Assembly (NCBI GenBank): GCA_037126765.1
Contig: JBBCBC010000017.1
Coordinates: 26,341,916 to 26,405,915, forward strand
Source of the DNA: Stenogyne calaminthoides
Lineage: Eukaryota > Streptophyta > Magnoliopsida > Lamiales > Lamiaceae
Length of the DNA stretch: 64,000 bases
Direction: 5' to 3'
The translations under genes were made by a program, and so were the position numbers. A model generated the notes under the pieces. That model saw nothing but the letters and a program-made list of their open reading frames with translations, searched no databases and had not been told where the DNA came from. This document shows, piece after piece, positions 21,191 to 31,670 of the stretch (the first letter of the stretch is position 1; each line of letters starts with the position of its first letter).

Positions 21191-21576
21191 GGCACTTTCA
21201 CCAGCCTGATGTCTAGTCTGGACTCGGGCATTCGGATTGCCAATTATCTGATCAGTGGATGGTCAGATAACCAAGTCCTTCTTTTCTGATGTATATCAGT
21301 TTGGATGTCATCATCCTCATCTGATATTGAGTCACTAGCAGGTGGGAGTGGTGCAGTAATAGGATCCACTTGACATGGACATGCTGATGTTGGAATCATC
21401 ATATGTTGATGTCTGTCCATAGGAACATCGGGTGTTCCCCCTGAACCAGATGGTTCAGTTGTTACTGTCTCAGCTGTACCAGCTTCTTCATCGACATTTG
21501 TACGTACCTTTGGGTCTGATTGACCTGGTGAATCAGCAAGATCAAGTTTTGGAACATACACTGTTACGTGATCTGA
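21191..21576 (-). pseudogene. pol: Integrase-RT linker (A)
   Basis: In the integrase frame after the TGA near 21577, a Pro/Ser/Thr/Asp-rich stretch runs from VYVPKLDLADSPGQSD to SDHPLIR at about 21244, with another stop and a frame change before RT. C has the same linker (AGTAETV.TEPSGSGGTP) in a continuous frame. It probably has no enzymatic role. Confidence 0.75.
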
Positions 21577-22584
21577 TCATTTTTCCTTGATACTTAGCTG
21601 ATCCATTTTCTGTGCATCAGGTACAGGTTGATCTGGTACCGCTTGTTCTGAGGCAGGTTCCTCTAGTTCAGAAGATGTCTCATCAAAGACCACATGTGGT
21701 GTTTCTTCTACAACTAGGGTTCGCCTGTTGAAAACCCTGAAAGTCTTGCTGATTGAGGAATATCCTAAGAATATACCCTCATCTGACTTAGCCTCAAAAG
21801 TTTTCAACTGGCTCTTCCCATTGTTGTGTATGAAACACTTGCACCCAAAAACATGGAAGTAAGAAACACGAGGTTTTCTGTCCTTCCACAGTTCATAGGG
21901 TGTTTTGAATTGAGCCTTAGTCAGAGAACATCTGTTCTGAGTATGACATGCAGTGTTGATGGCTTCTGCCCATAAACGGTTTGGAGTTGCATGTTCAGCT
22001 AACATAGTTCGAGCAGCTTCTTTAAGTGTTCTATTTCTCCGTTCTGCTACTCCATTCTGTTGTGATGTTCTTGCAGCTGATGTTTCATGTTGTATTCCAA
22101 ACTTAGTGTAAAAGTCAGTAATAAAGGAGTTCAAAAATTCTGTACCTTTATCGGATCTGATTTTCACAATACTGACACCCTTCTCATTTTGTAATTTCTT
22201 GAGTAGCTCGGGTATCTTTGTTGTTGTCTCATTCTTCTTATATAAGAAAACCACCCAGGTAAACTTGGAGTAATCATCCACGATCACCAGATTGTATTTG
22301 CGTCCGCTGAGACTAACTGGTGTAACTGGTCCAAATAAATCCATATGGAGCAGTTGCAATACTCTGCTGGATGTTGGTCCTGAGATTCCCTTTAATGAGG
22401 ATTTTACCTGTTTTCCCTTCTGACATGCGACACATGTCTGATCCTTAGAGAATACCTCATTCGGAAGACCCTCAACCAAAGACATCCTTTCTGTCTTGTT
22501 AAGAGTTTTAAAGTTCAGATGACTTATTCTCTTGTGCCAGAGCCACCTGCTGCTTTTGGAACTCTTAACAATCAGGCATGCATT
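21577..22584 (-). CDS. pol: copia integrase (A)
   Basis: One open frame follows a single TGA near 22583. HHCC finger: His in WLWHKRISHLNF and Cys in CVACQKG. DDE core: Asp in HMDLFGPVTP, Asp in SDKGTEFLN, Glu in QNGVAERRNRTLKEAARTML. C-terminal GKR-type region: YELWKDRKPRVSYFHVFGCKCF and FLGYSSISKTFRVFNRRTL. All catalytic residues look intact. It would insert element cDNA into the genome. The frame ends at 21577 in the Ser/Glu/Pro-rich tail. Confidence 0.92.
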   Translation of the reverse strand, partial: NACLIVKSSKSSRWLWHKRISHLNFKTLNKTERMSLVEGLPNEVFSKDQTCVACQKGKQVKSSLKGISGPTSSRVLQLLHMDLFGPVTPVSLSGRKYNLVIVDDYSKFTWVVFLYKKNETTTKIPELLKKLQNEKGVSIVKIRSDKGTEFLNSFITDFYTKFGIQHETSAARTSQQNGVAERRNRTLKEAARTMLAEHATPNRLWAEAINTACHTQNRCSLTKAQFKTPYELWKDRKPRVSYFHVFGCKCFIHNNGKSQLKTFEAKSDEGIFLGYSSISKTFRVFNRRTLVVEETPHVVFDETSSELEEPASEQAVPDQPVPDAQKMDQLSIKEK

Positions 22585-22980
22585 TCATGGACAATTGTTC
22601 CAATCTGCAGTGTAGATCGTTCCTTTCCTTGAACCAGTTAGCAAAATCTGTTGAGTAGCTCGATTCTTGATAGTACACTGATCAATCGAGAACTCAACAC
22701 TGAATCCGTTGTCACAGAATTTTGAAACTAATAACAGATTATGCTTTAAACCTTCGACATACGAGACTCCAGTAACCTGTACATCATCATTCTCTAAGGT
22801 TCCGAATCCTCTGGTAAAATCAAAGTTATCATCACCAAAGAGTACATGTGGGCCTTCTTGTTCTACGTAAGAGCTAAGGAGATGTTTTCTTCCAGTCATA
22901 TGCCTTGAGCATCCACTATCGATGTACCAGATAGTTGCTTGTACACCTCCATTCTTGGCCAAACCCACGCGAACCTGCAA
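22585..22980 (-). CDS. pol: copia protease and pre-integrase region (A)
   Basis: Active-site IWYIDSGCSRHMTG near 22930-22890, then VLFGDDNFDFTRGFGTL, SYVEGLKHNLL, CDNGFSVEF, and QQILLTGSRKGTIYTADW. It is in the same frame as integrase, separated by one TGA after NNCP. This is a copia-type retropepsin followed by the pre-integrase segment. Upstream stops at 22981-23117 separate it from gag. Confidence 0.88.
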   Translation of the reverse strand: MQVRVGLAKNGGVQATIWYIDSGCSRHMTGRKHLLSSYVEQEGPHVLFGDDNFDFTRGFGTLENDDVQVTGVSYVEGLKHNLLLVSKFCDNGFSVEFSIDQCTIKNRATQQILLTGSRKGTIYTADWNNCP

Positions 22981-23300
22981 TTAGATCAGGCTTTAGGTAC
23001 CCCAGTAGAATCGAGTCCTGGGGGGTTCCAAACATATATGGCACCTTTGTTGAAAACAGAGGGCTTGATTTGTCTCCCATAAACATATACATAATCATAC
23101 GTCTCTTCATATGCAATCTAGTCAGTATGATCATGAGTGTGAGCCTTGGATGAATCAGAAGACATGGGATTTTTCATTGATATTTGTCTTCTTTTAATCC
23201 AGTGGGGCTCAGGTGCAGAAGCCCTAGGTTTCTGATTGTAAGTGTAGGTACGACTGCTACCATTAAAAGATTCATATCTTTTTGGCATAGATGGTCTTAG
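22981..23300 (-). pseudogene. gag: gag C-terminal end (A), part 2 after the solo LTR
   Basis: It continues gag with MPKRYESFNGSSRTYTYNQK, SKAHTHDHTD, then YDYVYVYGRQIK and YVWNPPGL. Stops near 23118 and 22981 interrupt. The equivalent part of C (51720-51362) has the same order, confirming that the piece was split from 25022-25794 by the solo LTR. Confidence 0.75.
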
Positions 23301-25021
23301 TGTTGGGAAATTAGGGGTGCCCGGATCTATTCGAGTTGAATTTAAATACATATTTAAATTAATCAATTAATTACTAACATGAATTAATCCTAATTCAATT
23401 CAATATAATAATTAACAAGCAAGTTATATCATGCGAGCACGTATTTCACGTAAAACCTAAGCATGCAGAATCTAGGAATTACGTAAATACTAACCTTTTG
23501 TAGAGACAACCGCTGAGACGATGGATCTACCCTAAGTGCCTTCTCAAGTATGTCCCACGTCCACGAACGTAATCCGGTGGGAGGATTATCAACGAACGAT
23601 TTTAATATTAAAGGAGAAAATAAAATATTTGGCCACCACCTTTGTGGATTTCTAATTTTTCCAACACATGGAATTGCACTTGGGGATGAAAAACTCATCC
23701 CCTATTTATAATACATAAGGTGGTCGAAAATTTAACCCTATGAATAAGATGGGAAAATCTTTTTCTTGATCTCCAAGAAATCTTGAATATATCCAATATA
23801 TTCTTTTCTCCATAATTAAAATATTCCACAAAATATCCCACCTCCTTATATTATTAATATTTTCAAAAATATCAAATAAATAGGGAAGAAATAAGATCTT
23901 TTTCCTTACTTGAGCTTATGGGATAAACTTGTATCTCAAGAATACTTATTCCACAAGATCTTTCCAAGAAAATCAAGAAAAAATCTTTTCTCTCTCCCAT
24001 CTTATTTTTATCCGAAAATTATTGGAAGAATTGGGCCAAAATATTTTCTTCTCCTTTTCATTAATTGGACTTTGGTTTGGGCTACTTGAGGGGTCTTTAG
24101 GAGAATTAAGATTGGACCTCCAATGGGCTATGAAGCTTTAATATTTAGCCAAAATATTATTCAAGCCCATTAATATTAATTTACTCCACTATAAAATTAA
24201 TATTGAACTATCCATCTTAACCCACATTACGACTTCACAATAATATGGCTCCCGGTCATTATTTCTCGCGTTTAAGATTATCTTAGTCCATTAATTAATT
24301 AAGTCACTGAACAGACTTTATATTAATTAATATCTTTGTCCTTGGAGTAAAGACAGCTCAACATTATTATATATACCGGAAATAAATTTCCACTTGCAAG
24401 ATTTGGTATGATAAAGATTCTGAGCCCACCTAGGGGACAAATCAAGAAAGCCGTACTTGCACGCGATTCTCCGTATTAAATCTTAACAATCGTCGTATAA
24501 TTAATAATATTGCCCAAGATACAAGGTATCGAATCGCATTGATTCTCTTCCATCATAAGTCAAAGAAATAGTTATTAATTTTACACGATCCTATTTAAGG
24601 AACGGAGATTAAGAAATAACGCACCACTGAGGTCTAATTCTTGTATATTCAGTACCGAAGAATTTATCCTACTGTAGGTCCTTTTCAGCGCATCAGGATG
24701 CACTAGTGTAATCCCTTGGTCAAGACAAGCCAATCCGAGCCTTACACTTCAACCTTTCATGATGGGTTGTTCATTTCCATCTGGGTTGTGAATTTTACTT
24801 AGTCACGAGGAACTGTTAATTTGATCTTCTGTGATCTGATATCACTAAATTAACTACAACGTAACACGTACTGACTTTATCGAACGGGTATGCAATAAAT
24901 ATATATAACATTCATTCATATTTAATGCAACATGTGATAAATAATTTATTTCAGTAAAATAAATAAGAAATTCAGTTTGGTTATACAAAGTAAAAGCATA
25001 CTTTTCAGTATAACCCCAACA
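23301..25021 (-). mobile_element. Solo LTR of an unrelated LTR retrotransposon inserted in gag of A
   Basis: The 1721-bp insertion begins TGTTGGG and ends CCCCAACA, giving inverted ends, and is flanked by a perfect 5-bp duplication CTTAG (23296-23300 and 25022-25026). No gag, pol, primer site or polypurine tract is inside. A TATA box facing the minus strand at 23702-23710 sets the orientation. Its sequence does not match the other LTRs in the window. A full element probably inserted and was reduced by recombination between its two LTRs. Confidence 0.88.
23702..23710 (-). promoter_or_regulatory. TATA box in the solo LTR
   Basis: The minus strand reads TATAAATAGGGGATGAG, about 1.3 kb into the LTR, leaving about 400 bp of R and U5. 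Confidence 0.6.
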
Positions 25022-25794
25022 CTTAGCATTTTACCTTTAGCTTGCTTGTTAGGCAGTTGGACCTGATTAGGTTTCAGATCAGATTTCCCTTTGAGAGGTT
25101 GTCTTTTCTGATTCCTAACCTGCTGATCAGGTTGAGGTATCTTCAGAAGAACAGGGTTCTTCTGTTGATTCCTTGGCTGATGCTTGATCAGTTGGGGTCC
25201 ATTTTTGTTCCCTTTCTGATCAGACACTTGCCTTACTTGTTCAGCAGGTCTCTTTCCCTTATCTGATATAGATTTTGCTTTACGTGTATCTTGATCAGAA
25301 ACTCGTTTGATTACACTTTTCTGAAGTGAACCAGAAGGGCTTTTGAGGATGTAGAAGGGTTTTCATACCCAATTCCCTTCTTATTAGTTGACGTACGAAA
25401 AAAGTTGTTCAGATCTTGAACGGTCTTAGAAGATTTCGTGAAAACCTCTATTTTCTTACGCAAACTATCCTCAGTTATTTTTAGACTCTCATGCAGTCGG
25501 AAGAGTTCATAAAATTTTAGCTTGAAGGATTTTGAGATCATCAGCTTGTTGTTTGTTAATAGCTAGCTGTTCCTTAATCAGTTTATCCTAATCAGAAGAA
25601 CTGACTTTCAGAACTTCCAGTTCTGCAGCCATCTTCTGAGCAGTTTCAACTGATTTCAGTTCATCAGCTTTTCTGATAGCATTTTCTTTAACAAGCTGAA
25701 TATTCTCAATCCTTAGCTTGTCATTTTCAGCTTCCACTAAGGTATAAGTGTCTACTGTATTAGAGAGGTCATCAAGCAATTGCTCACTATAGAG
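25022..25794 (-). pseudogene. gag: gag coiled-coil and basic C-terminal region (A), part 1
   Basis: Segments 25779-25588 (LVEAENDKLRIENIQLVKEN, heptad-like), 25541-25311 (FRLHESLKITEDSLRKKIEV) and from 25227 a Lys/Gln/Pro-rich basic tail up to the solo LTR at 25021. Stops near 25585, 25543 and a frame change near 25310 break it. The same order is present in B and C. This probably gives self-association and RNA binding to Gag. Confidence 0.75.
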
Positions 25795-26784
25795 CTACAG
25801 GTCAATCTCTCCAGCAGGTGTGCTCAGCATAGCTGGTGTGGAAACAGAAAACACAGATGGTTTAGAATATACCTCAGATTGATCTTCTTCCTTGGCCATG
25901 AAACAAATGTTGTCATCAGATGAGAACATCAGATCATCAAAGTCGTTGAAATCATCAGCATTGCTCATCAGGCAGAAGTCTTCGACAGATGAGTAACCAG
26001 AATCCTCCAAAGGCAGATAAGAGTCATCAATCCCAGATGTATCAGCAATCATGGCTTTCCTGTCTCTATATCGTTGCTCTCTTCTGTTTCGCTTGTCTTC
26101 TCTTTCTTTCGGAGTCAGGTCCGGGCAGTCTGCACTGTAGTGACCTGGTTTCTCACAGTTGAAAAACGCTCCACGATCCACGGAACTTCTTCTGCCAGGT
26201 GAGTCATTCCGTCTGTAAAATCTGTCTGGTGACTTTCCTGTTTTCCTGTGATCTGAATTTCTTCTTTCTGATATGTTGTCTCTCTTTTTGTCAGGTCGAT
26301 CATCTCTTTTCTTATCCTCTCTGCGATCCTCCCGATGATCATCTCTTCTGTCATCAGATCTGTTCCTTTCTTGTGATCTGTTAGTTGATCTCCTATCTCT
26401 TCCTCTGTTGTTCTGATAGTCTCTGTAGAATCTTCGATATTTACCCAGTTGTATGTTAGATCTTTCAAGTTTTCTGGTCAGCAAAGCAATCTGTTCTGTC
26501 TTACTTATGATATTTCCAACTGGTTCAGTAGACTTTGAGCTGCTGCCGACTGCTTTGAATGCAACTGCTTTTGATGTGGCAGGTGTGGCTTCGGCAGGTA
26601 ACTCATCATCTTCTTCTTGCCCTCTTTCAATCAGATCAAATTCATGGGCTTTAAGGCTCAGAAACAGGTTGCTTGGTTTCATATTTGCAATATCTTGACA
26701 ATCCTTTATCACAATACCTTTCATATCCCATTTCTTTGTCAGAGATCTCAAGATCTTGTAGTTGATGTCTTTGTCTGACATTTC
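25795..26784 (-). CDS. gag: copia gag (A), 5'-truncated, with CCHC zinc knuckle
   Basis: 328 open codons from the MSDKDINYKILRSL position; this Met is internal in the full gag of B, so the true N-terminus is lost to the gypsy insertion at 26785. Order: end of the capsid part (SNLFLSLKAHEFDLIERG), Ser/Thr-rich linker, an Arg/Asp-rich stretch (RGRDRRSTNRSQERNRSDDR), then the zinc knuckle CFNCEKPGHYSADC pattern (C-X2-C-X4-H-X4-C, with FNC as seen) near 26165-26120, then an acidic stretch. The knuckle binds element RNA. It stops at 25795 before the heptad-like segment. Confidence 0.88.
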   Translation of the reverse strand, partial: EMSDKDINYKILRSLTKKWDMKGIVIKDCQDIANMKPSNLFLSLKAHEFDLIERGQEEDDELPAEATPATSKAVAFKAVGSSSKSTEPVGNIISKTEQIALLTRKLERSNIQLGKYRRFYRDYQNNRGRDRRSTNRSQERNRSDDRRDDHREDRREDKKRDDRPDKKRDNISERRNSDHRKTGKSPDRFYRRNDSPGRRSSVDRGAFFNCEKPGHYSADCPDLTPKEREDKRNRREQRYRDRKAMIADTSGIDDSYLPLEDSGYSSVEDFCLMSNADDFNDFDDLMFSSDDNICFMAKEEDQSEVYSKPSVFSVSTPAMLSTPAGEIDL

Positions 26785-27393
26785 TGTTGTAGGGAGAAAT
26801 AACCCGACTTGGGGGAAACCGGGAATTGGACCGTCCTATGGTTAGCGCGTTATCCGACTCTATCCAGCTGGAGCAAGATTTGAAGTGAATTCAGGTGGTC
26901 TGTAAGTCGCTGGAAGTTTGGCAGGTCGTGGAGGCGGCTTGGTACAGCAGGGAGGTCGCAAAGCGACTTGATAGGACCCGAAAGTCGGGATCGACTGAGT
27001 CCCGAGCTTGGTTAAAGATAAACATGGAAAAGATTCGGGTAGTTAAGGAGGCGGATTTCTCGGGATATAACCTGGGAATGTGTATCTGTAAGCGTGACTT
27101 GCGGAACAAGAAAGGAAACCTTAGGTTGGTCCACGAGAAGAAGCCCACGAAGATTATAACCTTAGATCCATGTCTATAAATATAACTTGTAATGTACATT
27201 GTAAATGATCGAACTCTTAGGATCCTAAGCAGAAATTGTACAGTAAAATATCCTGGCTTGGTGCCCCCAGATGTAGTTTATTTCAAAGACGAACTGGGTA
27301 ATCAAATCGCCTGTCATTTACTGCTTCCGCCATCATATTGATCGGAACTTTATTAAACTATTTGCTTGTTCGCCGGTAACAAAACCGGGTACA
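26785..27393 (+). repeat. 5' LTR of the first gypsy element
   Basis: Starts TGTTGTAGGG, ends CCGGGTACA, 609 bp, with TATA-like CTATAAATATAAC near 27174. It is followed after five bases by a primer-site-like TGGCACCGTCTG. Near its end it shares CCTGGCTTGG(T)..GCCCCCAGA and GACGAACTGGGTAA with the LTR at 32127, showing that the two LTR families are related. Confidence 0.8.
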
Positions 27394-27398
27394 ATAAT

Positions 27399-27416
27399 TG
27401 GCACCGTCTGTGGGAA
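27399..27416 (+). other. Putative primer binding site of the gypsy element
   Basis: TGGCACCGTCTGTGGGAA lies just after the LTR. Plant gypsy elements often have TGGCGCCGTCTGTGGG here, so one base differs. I cannot name the tRNA with certainty. Confidence 0.65.
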
Positions 27417-27478
27417 ATACAATTCCTACGAAATCACTCTGTTCAAAGGAGAACCCATCTCATCTCTGATCAATATCG

Positions 27479-28120
27479 ATGGCAAGCAATCAGGTTAATC
27501 TGAACGGGCAAGAGCTGGACGCCCGTGATGGGCACGAAGCCTCTATGAGCTCTCAGCACACTGGCTCCCATCGCGCTCGCCAGCCAGACCCGGTGATGAC
27601 CCCTGACTGGTGGAACCTGGTGCAGACTCCTGTGGACTCAAAGGCCATAATGGTTGTCCTCAACAAAAAGCGTCTTGCGTTCGATGAGGAGGACATGCAG
27701 CCTCCCCCCAAGAAGGCCACCTAGGAGGTCAGACCCTCAAAGAACAAGGAACCACGGGCCCGAAAGGGGCATTCGGCGGGCCAACTGGCTTATGATTCAG
27801 CCAGACATGCCTTGGCCCGCAATCGCCAGCACCTCAGGAGGCCGGCAGGGTCGAACAACGTATTCAACCGACTTGGCGACCTCGGGATTCAGAAAGCCCG
27901 GGGGATCGTGGAAGACGAGGTGCAATCTGAGCCTCGTCGAGCTGATCAGGTGGAGCACGACTTTTCCCTTGCACTGAACCTCCACCACAATGACCTGCCC
28001 AGGGGATCGACCGTGCATTGCGGCGACCCCTCGGCGGCAAAGGCGACCGCTGACCATCGTGATGCTCAGTTCGCAGCACTGACCCGGACGGTCAAACAAC
28101 TGATTGTCAGACCAGGCCGT
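27479..28120 (+). pseudogene. gag: gypsy gag N-terminal fragment
   Basis: ATG at 27479 starts MASNQVNLNGQELDARD, 77 codons with a TAG at 27722-27724. In other frames gag-like sense runs on to about 28120 (ARHALARNRQHLRR, DAQFAALTRTVKQLI). A leading MASNQ-type acidic, Gln/Pro-rich start is common for Tat gag, but no capsid motif is visible. The rest of gag, apart from a short end at 32919-32976, is missing. Identification rests mainly on position just after LTR and primer site. Confidence 0.5.
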
Positions 28121-29090
28121 AAATCACGCTGCAATCCATGGCATCAATTTGTTGCCTATGGCCGGCGAGTAAACTGGGGTTTTCAATTCTTGGCGATCCG
28201 TGATTTCAGACGGGAAGGAGGATGCGTAAATTGGGGGCACAGATCGGGCGGAGTCAGCAAATTGGAAGAGGATACCCGTGATTTCTGCTGCGTGCAGATT
28301 CAAAGGAGATGGGGGTGGCGAAATTTTCTCTGAAGAAGAAGGAAAGTAAATCTTCTTGGAAAGGGATGGACCGTTCCCAAATAAGTTAATGGGCCAGGTT
28401 GTATTTTTTCTTCTTGTCTAATTAAATCTTTGGGCCCAACCTGATTAACACATGAGCTCAGTTGTAAAAGTGATTAAATCGCTTGTTGGGCCAAGTATTA
28501 TTCACTTGTGGTATTTTCGGCCACAACCGCTAATAATAAATTTTTGGGCCAAAAATATTACTTGTTAATAATATTTTTAGCCCAAACCTGAAAGAGGGAA
28601 TATTAAACATAATAATCATCCTGATTTAACGGATTATATGTGGTTTAATTTTAATACTATTCCCAAGCTTCGTGCTATACAAATGACTCGATATTTAATG
28701 GATTATTTACTTTTTGCGAGGAAAAAATACTCGCGACTCTCGCAAAGGAAAATTGCACGGGCACACGGAGCATCGGGGGAAATTCAGAGAATCTACGGGC
28801 AATCCTTTAGCCCACTCAAATCAGGTTTTATTTCATTTAATTCCTTTTAATATATATCACAGTATTCATACTTTCATATATATTAAAAGGCGGGGGCATA
28901 TGTGCTCATATCTTGAGCTATTCGGGTTAATTTCATAACACTAGTTGACGTTAGAAACTCAAACTAGCATGTCTAAATTTGGAGGGTTAATTTAAACCAA
29001 ACTCCGAATCTTTACCTTTCACTAAATAACATAAACCCTAGAAAGGGCCTATCACAAAATTCATCTACGTGCACTTGAAAGTCTCGGACA
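28121..29090. other. Unassigned sequence inside the gypsy region
   Basis: 28121-28370 is mixed composition with short frames that look accidental. 28370-28620 holds repeated GGGCC(A/C)A words in an AT-rich background. 28850-28900 has a GGCGGGGGCATATG run that looks polypurine-tract-like. No protein, RNA gene or LTR is recognised. Confidence 0.4.
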
Positions 29091-30017
29091 GATGAAACAG
29101 ACATATAATCTGACTTCAAACTTACGTCGCATCAAACGATTAATAAATTACTCAAATTCCAAAAGTCGCGGTCTCAAACAAGTAAACCCAACAACCTCAA
29201 ATTCACGAGGTCGCGTTTTCAAGCAAAATGACCCTGTCGACCTCGACAAGCGCAATGGTCAAACCAAAAGGCAATCAAGTCGAAACTTAAGTAAGACGAC
29301 AAATAAGCCCTTCAAATCACAAGTCAAAGAGAGTTGTAATCTCAATAAAATGACCTCGAAAGACAATCTTTTTATATCAAAACGAATGTATCAATCCAAG
29401 TTGAGACCGAGTTAAAACACTCATCATAGCCATGACTTTCGAATCCCAAGGTCGATGAGGTCGCGGCCTAAACGGCTCGATTCTTGTCACGACTTCATAA
29501 GACGACAAAGAACAAGTTCATTTAAATCGCAATGTCAATAAGACGATAAGAAAATAGCTTGATTCATAGTCGTAGAAGTTATTCAAGTCGCTGGCAAACA
29601 GTCTGAAACGACTATAAACCTACACAGTCCGTAATGACTATAAACCTACGTGCCAACCCTCTTTCACAGTCTTGAATGGCAAATCACTCTGGTACAGACG
29701 ATCTAAATAAACGAGAATTAAATCTCAATCCTGGGGCAAGACCCTACGGATCCAAAACCTTTGCTCATCCATGAAAGACACTTTTAAAAAGATGTCAAAA
29801 GCCAATCCTGGGGGCAAAACCCCAAAATCTCCAAGATTATTAATAAATTCGAAATTCAAGTCTCCTTTCCAACTCTGATAAGAATCAGTTTTTTACCAAA
29901 AATATCAGAACCATTTTCTGACCTCCTAATAATATCTTCACAAAAATTTTCAAGGAGTTTTAAACCTAAATCCTCTCTCCCAAAAAAATTTCCTCAAATG
30001 GTCAAACAAACCATGGC
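29091..30017. other. Non-coding gypsy 3' region, left of the tandem array
   Basis: Repeated short AAGTCG / GACGA / GGTCGCG words, and CAATCCTGGGG(G)CAA phrases near 29730 and 29801. No reading frame with family resemblance. Probably 3' untranslated DNA of a Tat-like element (inference). Confidence 0.45.
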
Positions 30018-31130
30018 TTTTCCGCCTCCTAAGGTGATGATTTGGTCCGCCTCTAAGGCGTCGACCTGCCCGCCTCCTCGGCGCTGGCATTCTGCCTTCG
30101 TGGCGATGATTTTGTCCGCCTCTAAGGCATTGACCTGCCCACCTCCTCGGCATCGGCATTCCGCCTCCTAAGGCAATGACTTTCTCCGCCTATACAGTGT
30201 CGACTTGCCCACCTCCTCGGCATCGGCATTCCACCTCCTAAGGCAATGATTTTTGTCCGCCTCTAAGGCGTCGACCTGCCCGCCTCCTCAGCGCTGGCAT
30301 TCTGCCTTCGTGGCGATGATTTTGTCCGCCTCTAAGGTGTCGACCTCCCCACCTCCTTGGCATCGGCATTCCGCCTCCTAAGGCGATGACTTTGTCCATC
30401 TATATGGCGTCGACCTGCCCTCCTCCTCGGCGTCGGCATTCCGCCTCCTAAGGCGATGACTTTTTCCGCCTATACGGCGTCGACCTGCCCTCCTCCTCGG
30501 CATCGGCATTCTGCCTCCTAAGGCGATGACTTTTCGGCTATATGCGGCGTCAGCTGTCGCCTCCGGCGTCGACATTCCGCCTCTAAGGCGATGAATTCTC
30601 CTCCCAGCCAAAGGCGTCGACACCCGCCTCCTCGGCGTCGGCATTCCGCCTCCTCAGGCGATGACTTTGTCGCCTAAGCTGATCGACACCGCCCCGCCCT
30701 CGGCGCCGGCATTCATCCTCCAAAGCGATGACTTTTGTCGCCTCTGGCGTCGACACCGCCCGCCTTCGGCGCCTACATCCTTACCTCCTAAGGCGATGAT
30801 TTTTGTCCGCCTCTAAGGCGTCGACCTGCCCGCCTCCTTGGCATCGGCATTCCGTCTCCTAAGGCGATGACTTTTTCCGCCTATACAGCGTCGACCTGCC
30901 CGCCTCCTCGGCGCCGGCATTCCACCTCCTAAGGCGATGATTTATGTCCGCCTCTAAGGCGTCGACCTGCCCACCTCTAAGGCGTTGGCATTCCGCCTCC
31001 TAAGGTGATGACTTTGTCCGCCTATGCAGCGTCGACTTGCTCGCCTCCTCGTCGTCGGCATTCCGCCTCCTAAGGCGATGACTTTGTCCGCCTATACGGC
31101 GTCGACTTGCCCGCCTCTTCGGCATCGACT
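30018..31130. repeat. Tandem array of ~70-bp units, about 16 copies
   Basis: The unit is of the form TCCGCCTCCTAAGGCGATGA, CTTTGTCCGCCTATACGGCG, TCGACCTGCCCGCCTCCTCG, GCGTCGGCAT. Copies are contiguous and range from about 65 to 72 bp with up to about 20% divergence by eye. Units 1-3 resemble units 4-6, with the rare TCTGCCTTCGTGGCGATGAT variant in units 2 and 5, so a three-unit block duplicated. Units carry GGCG/CGCC inverted words. Tandem arrays in the 3' non-coding DNA of Tat/Ogre elements are known to seed satellites. Confidence 0.92.
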
Positions 31131-31277
31131 TTCTACCTGTTCGGCAAGGTTCACTGGTTTTATCTATCATGAGCTAACAGAAGTCGCTACTTTGTACTAG
31201 TTTGGCCAAGTCGAATAAAATGTTACCTTTCTTTTCATAATTCCTATGTGTAGAAACAAAGCGGGTCGAATGAAAAA
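31131..31277. other. Gap between arrays, non-coding
   Basis: No feature recognised. Confidence 0.4.
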
Positions 31278-31399
31278 CATATGATCGATGAAATGCATGC
31301 CAGATGAAAGACATGATCGATAACATGCAGGTCGCATGAAAGACATGATCGATAACATGCAGGTCGCATAAAAGACATGATTGATAACATGCGAACCCG
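31278..31399. repeat. Tandem repeat of ~32-bp units, about 3.5 copies
   Basis: GACATGATCGATAACATGCA followed by GGTCGCATGAAA recurs at 31311, 31343 and 31375, with a diverged first copy at 31279. Confidence 0.8.
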
Positions 31400-31670
31400 A
31401 GGTGTGACTTTAGAAATACTGGAGGCGAGATCGCCACCCGGTGGTCTTGGGTTATCCCCGACTTTATAAGATTTGCCTCTGTAAATGTCAAGAAACAAGT
31501 CTCATAGAAAATAAGACGATAAGGACTAAGCAAAAGTCGCATAAGGAAATCAAGTCGGCACAATAAGGGTGGGAAAAAGAAGTGATATCCTTTACTGACG
31601 GAAGGCCCAAAGGCTAGATACATCAAGTCGCGAACCGCTCGGCCAGAAATGGTCATCGACGTGCCCAGAA
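31400..31670. other. Non-coding gypsy 3' region
   Basis: No frame or motif recognised; continues the AAGTCG-rich composition. Confidence 0.4.

Larger units (their letters stand above)
15721..26784 (-). mobile_element. Element A: minus-strand copia element truncated at both ends
   Basis: From right to left: gag (26784-22990, interrupted by a solo LTR), protease, integrase, RT, RNase H, antisense gene, ORF3 cut at 15721. The 3' end of ORF3 and the 3' LTR are missing at the D junction. The 5' part of gag and the 5' LTR are missing because a gypsy LTR begins at 26785; they would lie beyond the window if that is a simple insertion. Pol is in good condition apart from a few single stops, so A is useful as the reference for C and B. 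Confidence 0.85.

Noticed and set aside
28121..28370. Host gene exon
   Set aside because: The 5'-exon-like composition and short frames gave no recognisable protein, and the region lies inside a gypsy block.
29950..30644. Minus-strand reading frames of 69-88 codons rich in Arg and Pro
   Set aside because: They are translations of the 70-bp tandem unit; the repeating peptide follows the DNA repeat and has no start context or relatives.
31174..31656. 160-codon minus-strand frame
   Set aside because: It runs through a 32-bp tandem repeat and non-coding gypsy DNA; no motif and no conservation seen.
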